From: Spirochaetaceae bacterium
GTDB lineage: Bacteria; Spirochaetota; Spirochaetia; SZUA-6; Bin103
Assembly (NCBI GenBank): GCA_028821475.1
Contig: JAPPGB010000050.1
Location: 32,912-86,985 of the forward strand
Direction: 5' to 3'
DNA: 54,074 nucleotides
Shown here: in pieces, positions 19,151-28,242 of the stretch
Position numbering within the stretch: the stretch's first letter is position 1
Layout: each line of letters opens with the position of its first letter
Made by a program: the position numbers and the translations under genes
The notes under the pieces: generated by a model
Told to the model about the DNA's origin: nothing
The model's database searches: none
What the model saw: only the letters and a program-made list of their open reading frames with translations

Positions 19151-21439
19151 CTACGAGGTGACGTCGAGCAGCGACGCCTTGTACTCGCCCGGGGTAATCC
19201 CCTCCTGCGCCTTGAAGCCGCGAATCAGGGCGTTGCTGTCGGCGAAACCGGTGCGGCGGGCTATCTCCCGCACGGTGAGGTCCGTTGTCGCCATGAGCCG
19301 CTTCGCCTCGGCCAGGCGCAGGTTCTTGATGTAGCCGCTGATGCCGATACCGACCTGATCGCGAAAGAAGCGCGCGATGTATGCGCTGTTGCGCCGTACG
19401 TGGTCGGCCACTGCGTCCGGGCCGAGGTTGCGCTCGTACAGGTGCTGTTCGATGTAGTCCACGATCGCCCGCCACAGGTGTTCGGTGTGCGAGGTGCGCC
19501 GTGCGCGCACGTGGCGGCACACCTCGGTCAGGATTGCCTGCATCTCCCGCTGCAGCCGCTCCAGCGAGCGGCAAGCGGTGAGCCGGGAGACCGGCTCGAT
19601 GCGCGCCCAGAACTGCGAGTCCTCGTCGCCGGCATGCAGGGATTCGATCGTCTTGATCATGGTCGATATCAGGTCGAACATCAGGCAGCGCGCCATTTCG
19701 ATCGACAGCCTCGGCTCGGCGAAGTTGGCGGCGTGGATCGAAAGCAGGATCGCACCGGCGTCGTCCTCGTTGCCGGCCTTGATCGAGTTGACCAGCCGTA
19801 TCTCGTCTTCCAGGGGATAGTGGTAGGCGGGGGCGGTGGTGACGACGTCCGGGAAGCGGATGGGATCGGAGCTGCCCTTGACCAGCCGGTACGCGAGCGC
19901 GGCGCGCGCCTCGCCCAGCAGTGGCGCAACATCGGACAGCGAGTGCGCTTCGCTCACCCCGATGGCTGCCGTCACGCCGAAGCGCGCTTCCAACTGCGTC
20001 TTCATGTCGGCGACAGCCGCCGTGACCCGTTCGAGACTCCGCTCGCGGGTGCTCAACACCAGCCCCGTTCGGCCGGCCAGGTCGGGCACCGTAACGACCT
20101 GCATGTCCGTGGGTTGGCGTTGGCCGTCCAGGAACGCCTCCAGCGACGCCCGAGACACCCCGGCAGGTTGGTCGATCTCTACCAGCGCCAAGTACAGGTG
20201 CTCGTAGGCGAACGCGAAACCGAAGCGCCGCAATCGCGCTGCAACCGAAGCGGCCGGTTGCGCGGCGTCACGGAGCAGCCGCCGGAGGTAGCTCTGCAGC
20301 AGCAGCGGTCGCGACCGGGTGAGTTCGCGCCGCAGCCGGCGGTCCTCCTGCAATGTGCTCTGCACCGACCCCGTAATGAGCGCGAACTCGTCCGATTGCA
20401 GCGTCAGGGTGCCGTTGGCATCCGGCTTCACCAGCGCTATGAGATCCTGGATTGGCCGGTAGCGGACCGAGGCCAGCCAGTAGATGAGCAGCCCGGCGAT
20501 GATCGCGCACCCGATCAGCGCCAGGATCGTGTAGCGGTAGAGGCCAGCGAACCGCTGCGTATAGAGGCCGCCGGGCACCAGCGAGAGGTAGTACCAGTCG
20601 ACGACGTCGGAACGCAACGCGTTGGCGGTGTAGGTTGCTCCGCCGAGCGTGACCCGGCCGAGTACACCGGTGTCGAGCACGCGCGCACCGGCCGCCTCCA
20701 CCTCCGCGAGGTCGATTGCGCTGTCCGACGCGGCGATGACGCCGAACTCGGGGTGGAACACGAGTTGCAGGGAGTCGGGCGTCCAGGCGGTGTCAGCAAA
20801 GATGCGCTGGAACAGGTCGCGCGCAATGTGGATCACCAGCCAGCCGTGCGGCGAGCCGGTGCGCTGCAACGCCGGCAGTGGCGTGACCATCTCGACGGTT
20901 TCGTACACGTCCTCGGCGAGGCTCATGCTTTGCGAGGCGCGGAAACGCGGCCGGGTGACATCCGAGAACGACCCCAACCATGCGTCGTAACCGGATTCCA
21001 GCATCGGCCGCTGCGCCATCTGGTAGTTGGCGGTGGTGGCGTAGCCGCGCGGCGAGATCACCATGTCGAGCTTGGGGAGATAGACGTAGAGGTGGGTGCT
21101 GCCGGTGCTCGACGTGTCGTAGTCGTACAGGTCGCTGGCGATTCGGTACGCCCGGTAGACTTCGTCATTGGTCACCGGCAGCGTCTCGAACAGCATGCCG
21201 CCGAGCGTCACGTGGTTGGCGACGATGTAGTTGAGCTGCACCACGTCGCTCATGACGGTGTCGAGAAACGACTTCATCTGCTGCAGGAGCAACTCGTTGG
21301 CGCGGCCCGCCTCCTGGGTGAGGATGGCGCGGGCGCGTCCGAACACGAACGTGCTGAACACGACCGGCACCATGAGGATCAACAGGAACGAGAGCAGAAA
21401 GGTGTAAAACAGCCGGCCCTTATGACGTGTCCCGTGCAT
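19151..21439 (-). CDS. Membrane-bound AraC-family transcriptional regulator with extracellular sensor
   Basis: A 762-residue regulator. There is a transmembrane helix at about 9-30 (LFYTFLLSFLLILMVPVVFS) and an extracellular Cache-like sensor region to about residue 295. A second helix follows (YTILALIGCAIIAGLLIYW), then a long cytoplasmic linker. A C-terminal AraC helix-turn-helix pair spans about 660-757 (ADHVRRNSAYIARFFRDQVG, then EIARRTGFADSNALIRGFKA). Regulators of this layout commonly control the neighbouring oligosaccharide importer, here the operon starting 157 bp downstream. I chose the ATG at 21439 because the first helix follows at once; sequence further upstream is not similar to a protein. 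The Shine-Dalgarno is weak. Confidence 0.87.
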   Translation of the reverse strand: MHGTRHKGRLFYTFLLSFLLILMVPVVFSTFVFGRARAILTQEAGRANELLLQQMKSFLDTVMSDVVQLNYIVANHVTLGGMLFETLPVTNDEVYRAYRIASDLYDYDTSSTGSTHLYVYLPKLDMVISPRGYATTANYQMAQRPMLESGYDAWLGSFSDVTRPRFRASQSMSLAEDVYETVEMVTPLPALQRTGSPHGWLVIHIARDLFQRIFADTAWTPDSLQLVFHPEFGVIAASDSAIDLAEVEAAGARVLDTGVLGRVTLGGATYTANALRSDVVDWYYLSLVPGGLYTQRFAGLYRYTILALIGCAIIAGLLIYWLASVRYRPIQDLIALVKPDANGTLTLQSDEFALITGSVQSTLQEDRRLRRELTRSRPLLLQSYLRRLLRDAAQPAASVAARLRRFGFAFAYEHLYLALVEIDQPAGVSRASLEAFLDGQRQPTDMQVVTVPDLAGRTGLVLSTRERSLERVTAAVADMKTQLEARFGVTAAIGVSEAHSLSDVAPLLGEARAALAYRLVKGSSDPIRFPDVVTTAPAYHYPLEDEIRLVNSIKAGNEDDAGAILLSIHAANFAEPRLSIEMARCLMFDLISTMIKTIESLHAGDEDSQFWARIEPVSRLTACRSLERLQREMQAILTEVCRHVRARRTSHTEHLWRAIVDYIEQHLYERNLGPDAVADHVRRNSAYIARFFRDQVGIGISGYIKNLRLAEAKRLMATTDLTVREIARRTGFADSNALIRGFKAQEGITPGEYKASLLDVTS

Positions 21440-21600
21440 GCGCGATACCAAAGACAGTGGTGCAATCGGCAATGTACCACGAATCCAGCACGGACACCGG
21501 AAACGCAGGCCGTGCCGCCGAAGCGGCCGCAGCCGCGTGACGCGGGCATTGGCGGGTGGTATCATCCACTTCCGATGAAACGAGACGAGCGAGGTTGGGC

Positions 21601-22701
21601 ATGACGAGCTACCAGGTAATCGAGTGGGGCGAGCCGCTGGAGCGGCGCGATTATCCGACACCGGATCCGCAAGGCACCGAGGTGCTGGTGGAGATTGAGT
21701 CGTGCGGGGTGTGCCACAGCGACCTGCACATCCACACCGGGTACTTCGACATGGGCGGCGGGCGCAAGCGGGTGCTCGCCGAACTGGGGGTGGAGCTGCC
21801 GCTGACCCTGGGCCACGAGCCGGTGGGCCGGGTGGCGGCGGTGGGGCCGGAGGTGGATGATCCGTCTGCGGCGGGGGTGCCGATCGGGTCGCCGCGGGTG
21901 GTGTGGCCGTGGGTGGGCTGCCGGCAGTGCGCGGCGTGCCTGCGCGAAGAGGACATCCTGTGCGAGCGCGGGCGCTACCTGGGGGCGCGCGTCGACGGCG
22001 GTTACAGCGACTTCCTGCTGGTGCCGCACCCGCGCTACCTGCAGCCGTACGACGGTATCGACGCCGACGTGGCGGCCACCTATGCGTGCGCCGGCATCAC
22101 CGGGTACGCGGCGGTGAAGCGCGCCCTCACCACCTATCCCGAGAGCGCCGGCACGCTGGGCCGCATCGGCCCCGGCGACACCCTGCTGCTGGTCGGCGCC
22201 GGCGGCGTGGGCCTGAGCGCGCTGCGCGTGGCGCGCGCCATGACCGATGCCCGCATCGTGGTGGCCGACATCAGCGCCGAGAAGCGCGCGCTGGCCGAGG
22301 CCAACGGCGCCGACGCCACCATCGACACCTCCGATCCGGATGCCGGCCGCCGGCTCAAGGAGCACAGCGGCGCCGGCGTGGCCGCGTCGGTCGACTTCGT
22401 CGGCATGCAGGAGACGTCGCAGGTGGCGCTCGACTCGCTGCGGCGCGGCGGTACACACGTCGTGGTAGGGCTGTTCGGCGGCGAACTGAAGGTGTCGGTG
22501 GCCGACTACATCTACGGGCTGTTGGCAATCCGCGGCTCGCACCTGGGCACGCCGCAAGACCTCGCCGAGCTGATCGAGCTGCGCCGCGAGAGCCGCATCG
22601 AGCCGCCGCCGATCGCCCGCCGGCCCCTGGCGGAGATCAACGACGTGTTCGCCGAGTTGCACGCCGGCAGCATCGACGGCCGCGTGGTGGTGGTCCCGTA
22701 G
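21601..22701 (+). CDS. Zinc-dependent alcohol dehydrogenase
   Basis: A 366-residue medium-chain dehydrogenase. Catalytic zinc ligands appear in SCGVCHSDLHIHTG and LGHEPVGRVAAVG. The structural zinc site is CRQCAACLREEDILC, with four Cys. The nucleotide site is VGAGGVGLSAL near residue 200. The ATG at 21601 has GAGG upstream and diverges from the AraC-type gene. The epimerase-like gene starts 2 bp after its stop, so the two form an operon, probably for oxidation of a sugar alcohol or related compound; the substrate is unknown. Confidence 0.92.
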   Translation: MTSYQVIEWGEPLERRDYPTPDPQGTEVLVEIESCGVCHSDLHIHTGYFDMGGGRKRVLAELGVELPLTLGHEPVGRVAAVGPEVDDPSAAGVPIGSPRVVWPWVGCRQCAACLREEDILCERGRYLGARVDGGYSDFLLVPHPRYLQPYDGIDADVAATYACAGITGYAAVKRALTTYPESAGTLGRIGPGDTLLLVGAGGVGLSALRVARAMTDARIVVADISAEKRALAEANGADATIDTSDPDAGRRLKEHSGAGVAASVDFVGMQETSQVALDSLRRGGTHVVVGLFGGELKVSVADYIYGLLAIRGSHLGTPQDLAELIELRRESRIEPPPIARRPLAEINDVFAELHAGSIDGRVVVVP

Positions 22702-22703
22702 CC

Positions 22704-23624
22704 GTGGCGGGCGGCAACGGTCCGCGGCGGCGGGTGGTGGTGACCGGGGCGGCGGGCTACGTCGCCGGGCTGATGCTGCCGGGCCTGCGAGACCGCTACG
22801 ACCTGGTGCCGCTGGACGTGCGCGGCGAGGATCGCGCCGGCAACCCGGTGCCGGGGCTGGTGGAGGCGGATCTGACCGACAAGAACCGTGACACCTACCG
22901 CGCCCACTTTGCGGGCGCCGACGCGGTAGTACACTGTGCATTCGTCAAGTCGTCCGATCCTGGCGGTGCGGCCCCGGCAGACGGCACGCTCGGCGGCATC
23001 ACCGCATCGGTCGCCGGGCAGAGCGAAGCGCGCTTCCGCGCCGAGCTGGCCAACGTGGAGATGGCCTACCACGTGTACCAGACGGCGCGCGAGGAGGGCG
23101 TGCGGCGGGTGGTGATGATCAGCTCCAACCACGCCGCCGACTACTACGAGCCGCTGATCCTGGACGGCAAGTGCGACGTGGTCACCCCCGACATGCAGGA
23201 GCGCGCGGTGGGCTACTACGGCTGGGCCAAGGCATGCTACGAGCACTTGGGCTTCATCTTTGCCCAGGGCGGCCCGGCCGAGCCGCCGCTGCAGAACGTG
23301 CAGATCCGCATCGGCGGACCCCGGGAGACCGACATGGAGCGCGCCGAACTGGGCAATATGCGCCAGGTGCGGCGCGGGCTGGCGGTCTACCTGAGCCGGC
23401 GCGACCTGGTGCAACTCATCGTGAAGAGCATCGAGACCGCCGACATCCGCGACCGCCACGGGGTGCCGTTCCAGGTATTCTACGGCATCAGCGGCAACTC
23501 GCACGCCTTCTGGAGCATCGCCAACGCGCGCCGTGTGATCGGCTACGCGCCGCAGGACAACAGCGAGGTGCGCTTCCACGAGCAACTCGCCCGCCACCTT
23601 GCCGCCGCGGCCGGGGACGAGTGA
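22704..23624 (+). CDS. NAD-dependent epimerase/dehydratase family protein (uronate-dehydrogenase-like)
   Basis: A 306-residue extended short-chain dehydrogenase. It has the Rossmann motif VVVTGAAGYVAG at about 10-21, the DVRGEDRAG segment that often ends the adenine-binding strand, the serine region VVMISSNHAA and the YxxxK motif in GYYGWAKACYEH. The best start is GTG 22704, 2 bp after the alcohol dehydrogenase stop. Sequence style recalls uronate dehydrogenases, but substrate assignment is not secure. Confidence 0.82.
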   Translation: MAGGNGPRRRVVVTGAAGYVAGLMLPGLRDRYDLVPLDVRGEDRAGNPVPGLVEADLTDKNRDTYRAHFAGADAVVHCAFVKSSDPGGAAPADGTLGGITASVAGQSEARFRAELANVEMAYHVYQTAREEGVRRVVMISSNHAADYYEPLILDGKCDVVTPDMQERAVGYYGWAKACYEHLGFIFAQGGPAEPPLQNVQIRIGGPRETDMERAELGNMRQVRRGLAVYLSRRDLVQLIVKSIETADIRDRHGVPFQVFYGISGNSHAFWSIANARRVIGYAPQDNSEVRFHEQLARHLAAAAGDE

Positions 23625-24006
23625 AGCCGCCAGCCGCGAGAACTCGCTCCGCACTGGTCGCGGTGTCGCGCGACCCGCCACGCGCAGCCGCTTCGCCGGC
23701 GAAGCGCCGGGCACATGCCGCGCGACCTCGCGATCACGCGCCTCCCCAGCGAGACGACGTTCAGCGAGCCGGCAGCCGCCGAGCGCGCCGCCTCAGCGAT
23801 ACCGTGACACGCCACGGGACGGACCACGGCGCAGGCATCCCTGCCCGGTCGGCAGCGAACTTGAAGGCGGACGTACGGGCAGCGCCCATGCGCCGGCGTC
23901 TTCGAACCAGCCGGCGCGGTGCTTCCTCGACCGGCGAGCCCGGGCTGAAGCGCTGCCCCGGCCACGTTCGGCGGGCGGCCCGGCGTGGTTGCAGAGCCGG
24001 CGGGCG
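23625..24006. other. Gene-free stretch between epimerase and ABC exporter genes
   Basis: About 380 bp of GC-rich sequence. The exporter frame is open through it, but the implied product is low-complexity Arg/Pro/Ser sequence without similarity to a transporter. I see no RNA gene, repeat or clear promoter. Confidence 0.5.
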
Positions 24007-25824
24007 GTGACTGGCGCGCCGCGGCCGAGCCGCGTGGCGGAAGTGTTTCGGGGGCACAAGCTGCTGATCGGGCTTTCGGCCGGCAGCGGACTGCTGTTTG
24101 CGGCCACCACGCTGATTCCGCCGCTGTACGTGCGCCGCCTCATCGCCGCCGTCACCGGCGCACCTGCCGGGACTGTAGCCGGAGCGGCCCCCGGCACCGC
24201 CGCCGGCGGTGCAGCGGATGGCGTTTCGTTGGCCATGGTGATCGCCGTGTTGGTAGGTGTATTCGTGTTGCGCGGCGCCGCCCGCTACCTGTACGGCATG
24301 ACTTCGCACCAGGCCGCGTACGCGTTGCTGGCCGACTTGCTGCAGCGCGTGTATCGCCACCTGCAGCAGCTCTCCCACCGCTTCTTCGCCGGCAGCCGCA
24401 CCGGCACCCTGATCGCGCGCTCGGTGAGCGACGTGGAGGCGCTGGAGGACTTCGTCGCGCACGGCGTCCCGGAGCTGGTGCAGGCGGTCGCCATCCCGCT
24501 GGCGATGATCGTGGTGCTGGTGGTGATCGATCCGCTGCTCACCCTGGTGGTGCTCAGCCCGCTGCCGGTCGCGGCGTTGGTGATCTTCCTGCTTACCCGC
24601 AACATCCGTGGGCAGTGGCGCGGCGTGCGCGCGCGCTATGCGCAGGTGGTGGCGTTGGTGGAGGACAGCCTGCAGGGGATGAGCGAGATCAAGTCGTTCA
24701 CCCGCGAGGCGGAACAGGCGCGGCGCGTCGCCCGGATGGCCGGCGACTACCGAGACGACATCATCCGCGCCACGCATCGCTCGCTGCTGCCGTCCGGGAT
24801 CGTGGAGATGACCGGCGGCCTGGGCGTGATCCTGGCGGTGGGAGCGGGGGGCGCCGCCGCTCTGGGCGGCGGGCTGCAGGTGGCCGACCTGTACCTGTTC
24901 CTGGCCTACCTGACCTTCATCTACCAGCCATTCCTGAAGCTGGCGGACATCGGCGAGGTACTGTTCCGCGCCCTGGCCAGCTACCGGCGCGTCGACGAAC
25001 TGCTGGCGGTACAGCCGGACATCGTCAGTCCGCCGGGAGCGGTGGTGCCTGTGAACTGCTCAGGCTCGGTGGCGTTGGACGAGGTCACCTTCTCCTACCG
25101 GCCGGGGGAGCCGGTGCTGCACCGGCTCAACCTCGCCGTGCAGCCGGGCGAGGTGGTGTCCCTGGCCGGACCCACGGGCGCCGGCAAGACCACCGTCACC
25201 CGGCTGGTGCCGCGCTTCTACGACCCCGACGCCGGCCGGGTTCTGGTCGGCGGCCATGACGTGCGCGCCCTGGATCTGACCTTCCTGCGCGGCCAGGTGG
25301 CGGTGGTCAGCCAGGAGGTGTTCCTGTTCCACGGCAGCGTGCGCGACAATATCCTGTTCGGTCGTCCCGGCGCCGGCGGCCGGGAGTTGCACGCTGCCGC
25401 CCGCGCCGCCAACGCGGAGGAGTTCATCCGCGGTCTGCCCGACGGCTACGACACCGTGGTGGGCGACCGCGGCGTGCGCCTGTCCGGCGGCCAGCGCCAG
25501 CGGGTGGCGATCGCCCGCGCGCTGCTCAAGGACGCCCCGATTCTGATCCTGGACGAGGCCACCTCGTCGGTCGACGCGGAGACCGAGGCGCTGATCCAGG
25601 AAGCGATGGGCCGCCTGCTTGCCGGGCGCACGGGCCTGGTGATCGCCCACCGCCGCTCCACCATCGAACGCGCCGACCGCGTGGTGGTCCTGGAAGCGGG
25701 CCGGGTCATCGAGTCCGGCACCGCCGCCGGCCTGCTCGCTGACGGCAGCCGCTACCGCAGCCTCGTGGCGGAGCAGTTGGAACAGTCACCGCGCCGCCCT
25801 GCGCCAACGCGCGTGGCCCGCTGA
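24007..25824 (+). CDS. ABC exporter, fused membrane and ATPase domains
   Basis: A 605-residue type IV ABC half-transporter of the MsbA/lipid or drug exporter kind. Six membrane helices lie within about residues 15-315. The ATPase follows, with Walker A GPTGAGKTT near 384-392, Q-loop VVSQEVFLF, signature LSGGQRQR near 490, Walker B ILILDEATSS, and the H-loop His in VIAHRRST. It works as a homodimer or with a partner; none is adjacent. Start choice is uncertain: GTG 24007 or GTG 24034, both without a strong ribosome site. A decayed copy of the same ATPase end lies at about 33325-33575. Confidence 0.9.
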   Translation: MTGAPRPSRVAEVFRGHKLLIGLSAGSGLLFAATTLIPPLYVRRLIAAVTGAPAGTVAGAAPGTAAGGAADGVSLAMVIAVLVGVFVLRGAARYLYGMTSHQAAYALLADLLQRVYRHLQQLSHRFFAGSRTGTLIARSVSDVEALEDFVAHGVPELVQAVAIPLAMIVVLVVIDPLLTLVVLSPLPVAALVIFLLTRNIRGQWRGVRARYAQVVALVEDSLQGMSEIKSFTREAEQARRVARMAGDYRDDIIRATHRSLLPSGIVEMTGGLGVILAVGAGGAAALGGGLQVADLYLFLAYLTFIYQPFLKLADIGEVLFRALASYRRVDELLAVQPDIVSPPGAVVPVNCSGSVALDEVTFSYRPGEPVLHRLNLAVQPGEVVSLAGPTGAGKTTVTRLVPRFYDPDAGRVLVGGHDVRALDLTFLRGQVAVVSQEVFLFHGSVRDNILFGRPGAGGRELHAAARAANAEEFIRGLPDGYDTVVGDRGVRLSGGQRQRVAIARALLKDAPILILDEATSSVDAETEALIQEAMGRLLAGRTGLVIAHRRSTIERADRVVVLEAGRVIESGTAAGLLADGSRYRSLVAEQLEQSPRRPAPTRVAR

Positions 25825-25844
25825 CGGACCAACGGCTTCCTTCA

Positions 25845-25863
25845 GTTATCAGATAATGATAAC
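25845..25863. promoter_or_regulatory. Palindromic operator candidate upstream of small regulator gene
   Basis: GTTATCA and TGATAAC form a perfect 7-bp inverted repeat around a 5-bp spacer, 81 bp before the regulator ATG. It is an AT-rich island in GC-rich DNA and right behind the exporter stop, as expected for an autoregulatory site. Binding is inferred. Confidence 0.5.
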
Positions 25864-25944
25864 CTTCATTGATGACGGCGCCTGCCCGCGACCCTGGGCT
25901 CGACACGGAAGTCGACGCCGTTCTGAGGGAGAGGGATCGATCCC

Positions 25945-26325
25945 ATGAAGACGCTGAAGATCGGAATCGCCAGCTATGACCGGATGAAGGCCCGCACGAT
26001 GGCGATCGCTCGTGGCGAGTACAAACCCGCCACGGGAGAACCCTCGGTCTGGTTCAACTCCATCGAGAGTTTCGCGAAGGTGCTCTCGGAACACAATCGC
26101 GAGCTTCTGGCCATGATTGCCCAGGGGAAGCCAGACTCGCTCACCGAGCTGGCGGAGTTCACCGGACGGAGCACATCGAACCTGTCGCGGACGCTGAAGA
26201 CGATGGAGCGCTACGGGCTGGTGGAGCTGAGCGCGGGACGTCGCGGCAGGTTGATTCCGCGGGTCCCCTACGATCGGGTCACACTCGACGTTGCGTTGAC
26301 GATGCCGCCTCGGCGGGTTGCATGA
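25945..26325 (+). CDS. Small winged-helix DNA-binding protein (HVO_A0114-like)
   Basis: A 126-residue protein with a MarR-like winged helix at about 60-105 (SLTELAEFTGRSTSNLSRTL, then MERYGLVELSAGRRGRL). It is preceded by a short N-terminal part containing KARTMAIARGEYKP and WFNSIESFAKVLSE, as in the HVO_A0114 family of putative antitoxin-like regulators. The start ATG at 25945 has GAGGGAGAGGG upstream. An upstream ATG at 25856 opens a 30-codon frame that ends in an ATGA overlap with this start. Parts of another frame there (DTEVDAVLRERDRSHED) look like the end of a lost partner gene. No intact toxin is adjacent. Confidence 0.75.
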   Translation: MKTLKIGIASYDRMKARTMAIARGEYKPATGEPSVWFNSIESFAKVLSEHNRELLAMIAQGKPDSLTELAEFTGRSTSNLSRTLKTMERYGLVELSAGRRGRLIPRVPYDRVTLDVALTMPPRRVA

Positions 26326-26366
26326 AGCGAGCGCAGAGGGATCGGTGCTGATGCGCCGGCGCGTGC

Positions 26367-28142
26367 TTACGCAATGGCTGTTACTTCTTCGCTGTGCGCC
26401 AGTCCCCAGCCGCGGAACACCAGCGCCACACCTTTGAACTCGGCGTCGGGGCAGCGCTGCGCCAGCCGCCCGTCCGCCAGGTAGCGGCGCAGTTGCGCCA
26501 CCGCCTGCGCGGCCTTCGTGCGCACCTGCGCCTCCGCCTGCGGGTCGCGCGACACGTACTTGAGTTCGATCACGAAGCCGTGGCGCATGCCCGGATAGCG
26601 CTCCGGGCGTGGCACCAGCACGATGTCGGCGTAGCCCATCGCCAGCTCCATCTCGGTGTGGAACACGAAGTAGCCGGACGCGCTCAGGTAGGCCGCCAGG
26701 AAGCCCTGCACCACCTTCTCGCCCTGCAGGTAGTCGCGGATGGCAGTGTGCTCCGCGATGGTGCCGCTCAGGCGCTCGAGGGCAGCTCGCCACTCGCCCG
26801 CCAGGGCCATCCGCCGGGTCAGCCGGTCGAACTCCACCAGGTCGAGCGAAAACACGCCCACGTCGCGGTAAGCGTCGCGCAGGTAGCCATACATCAGCCG
26901 CCGCACGGTCTGGTTGGGAACGCCGAGCCGCGGCACGCCGGCCGCCTCTCCACGGATGCTCAGCAGGCCGAAGTAGTGCATCAGCGAGAGAAAGTTCTCG
27001 CGCTGGTCGAGCCGCGCTAGCGGAAGGCTGTCCACGAGGTCACTGTCCGCCCGGCCATCGGCGATCACGTGGCGCAGCAGGTCGAAGTTGCCGTTCAACC
27101 GGCGCCCGGTGAGCAGCAGGTGGCGCAGCTTGCCGTAGTCGATGCGCACGTTGACGTCGATCAGGTTGTCGGGTCCGCTCTTGTTGGGCACCGAGTGCTT
27201 CAGGTAGTAGAGCACCAGGTCGGTGTTGTAGACGACGTTGTCGGCGGCCGTCGCGAACCGGTAGCCGTCGTACCACTCGCTCATGGTGTCCATCGCCGCA
27301 GTCACGTCCTGGTCGAACACGCCCAGATTCCGGTAGGTGTCCACCAGGCGCCGCACCTCGTCCTCGGTGAAACCGAGCATCTCGTTGAACGCGGGCTGCA
27401 GGCTCAGGTTGGAGCCGATGTTGAAGCCGCTGGTGACGTCGTCCATGGTGACCGGCGAGACCCCGGTGACGAACAGCCGCTCCACGCTGCCGTTCTCCGT
27501 ACCCGCCTTGAGCGTGGCGAAGAAGTTGCGATAGAAGCCGCCGCCGTGGGTAAACGCGTGGTAGGCGTCCGCCCCCTGGTGCGCCAGGATCGTGTTGGCG
27601 AAGTTGTCGTACTCGTCGATCAGGATGTAGAGCGGGACGCCGTGCCGGTCGGCGTGCAGGAACAGTGCGTTGAGCGTGTCGTTGATGGTCGGCTGCGAGC
27701 AGATGCGCTGCCGTGCCGGTTCGGGAAACAACTCCGGGTGTGCTTCCAGCGCATAGATGAGCTGGATGTGACAGTAGTTCTCGAAGTTCCGCTCCAGCGT
27801 CTCGGGGGCGTCGTTGAAGGCGGAGAAGTTGAACCGCAGCACGACGTACCGGCCTCGGTTGGGCGTGGGGTTGCGGCCGATGTCCGTACCGTCGAACAGC
27901 GCCTCGAAGTCGTCGGCCTGGTTACGGTCGTAGTAGCTCTCCATCATCGACAGCCAGCAGGTCTTGCCGAACCGCCGCGGACGGATGAAGAACACGAACC
28001 GCTCCTGCTCCAGCGCGTGCAGGAAGCGCGTCTTGTCGACGTACAGGCAGCCCTCCCGCCGGATGCCCTTGAAGTAGGCGAGTCCGTAGGGGATGGCGGG
28101 GACTCGGGGACGATCGCCGGAAGCGCCATCGGGCTCGGACAT
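26367..28142 (-). CDS. AAA-ATPase-like / PD-(D/E)XK nuclease domain protein
   Basis: A 591-residue protein. The N-terminal part is the AAA-ATPase-like domain that opens IPYGLAYFKGIRREGCLYVD and has the P-loop RPRRFGKT at about 54-61. The middle includes YILIDEYDNFANTIL (Walker B) and LFVTGVSPVTMDDVTSGFN. The C-terminus is a PD-(D/E)XK-like nuclease core, with Asp in GYADIVLVPRP and the ELK motif in HGFVIELKYVSRD. Such genes are widely duplicated in Bacteroidota, Spirochaetota and other bacteria; function is unknown, though nuclease fold and scatter suggest a conflict role. It appears intact. Two damaged relatives occur in the window (6982-8290 and 28243-29781). Confidence 0.88.
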   Translation of the reverse strand: MSEPDGASGDRPRVPAIPYGLAYFKGIRREGCLYVDKTRFLHALEQERFVFFIRPRRFGKTCWLSMMESYYDRNQADDFEALFDGTDIGRNPTPNRGRYVVLRFNFSAFNDAPETLERNFENYCHIQLIYALEAHPELFPEPARQRICSQPTINDTLNALFLHADRHGVPLYILIDEYDNFANTILAHQGADAYHAFTHGGGFYRNFFATLKAGTENGSVERLFVTGVSPVTMDDVTSGFNIGSNLSLQPAFNEMLGFTEDEVRRLVDTYRNLGVFDQDVTAAMDTMSEWYDGYRFATAADNVVYNTDLVLYYLKHSVPNKSGPDNLIDVNVRIDYGKLRHLLLTGRRLNGNFDLLRHVIADGRADSDLVDSLPLARLDQRENFLSLMHYFGLLSIRGEAAGVPRLGVPNQTVRRLMYGYLRDAYRDVGVFSLDLVEFDRLTRRMALAGEWRAALERLSGTIAEHTAIRDYLQGEKVVQGFLAAYLSASGYFVFHTEMELAMGYADIVLVPRPERYPGMRHGFVIELKYVSRDPQAEAQVRTKAAQAVAQLRRYLADGRLAQRCPDAEFKGVALVFRGWGLAHSEEVTAIA

Positions 28143-28242
28143 GCGAGCATCTTATCAAACGCCGATCCGCGGCGCAGAGAAGCATGGCGCCCGGCGGTCA
28201 GACCCTTGAACAGGCGCCGCGCAGGGGCGACACTCGCGGCAG

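Noticed and set aside
23599-24006. Longer N-terminus for the ABC exporter (about 136 more residues)
   Set aside because: The added sequence is Arg/Pro/Ser-rich and unlike any exporter. Helix 1 of the family follows soon after GTG 24007.
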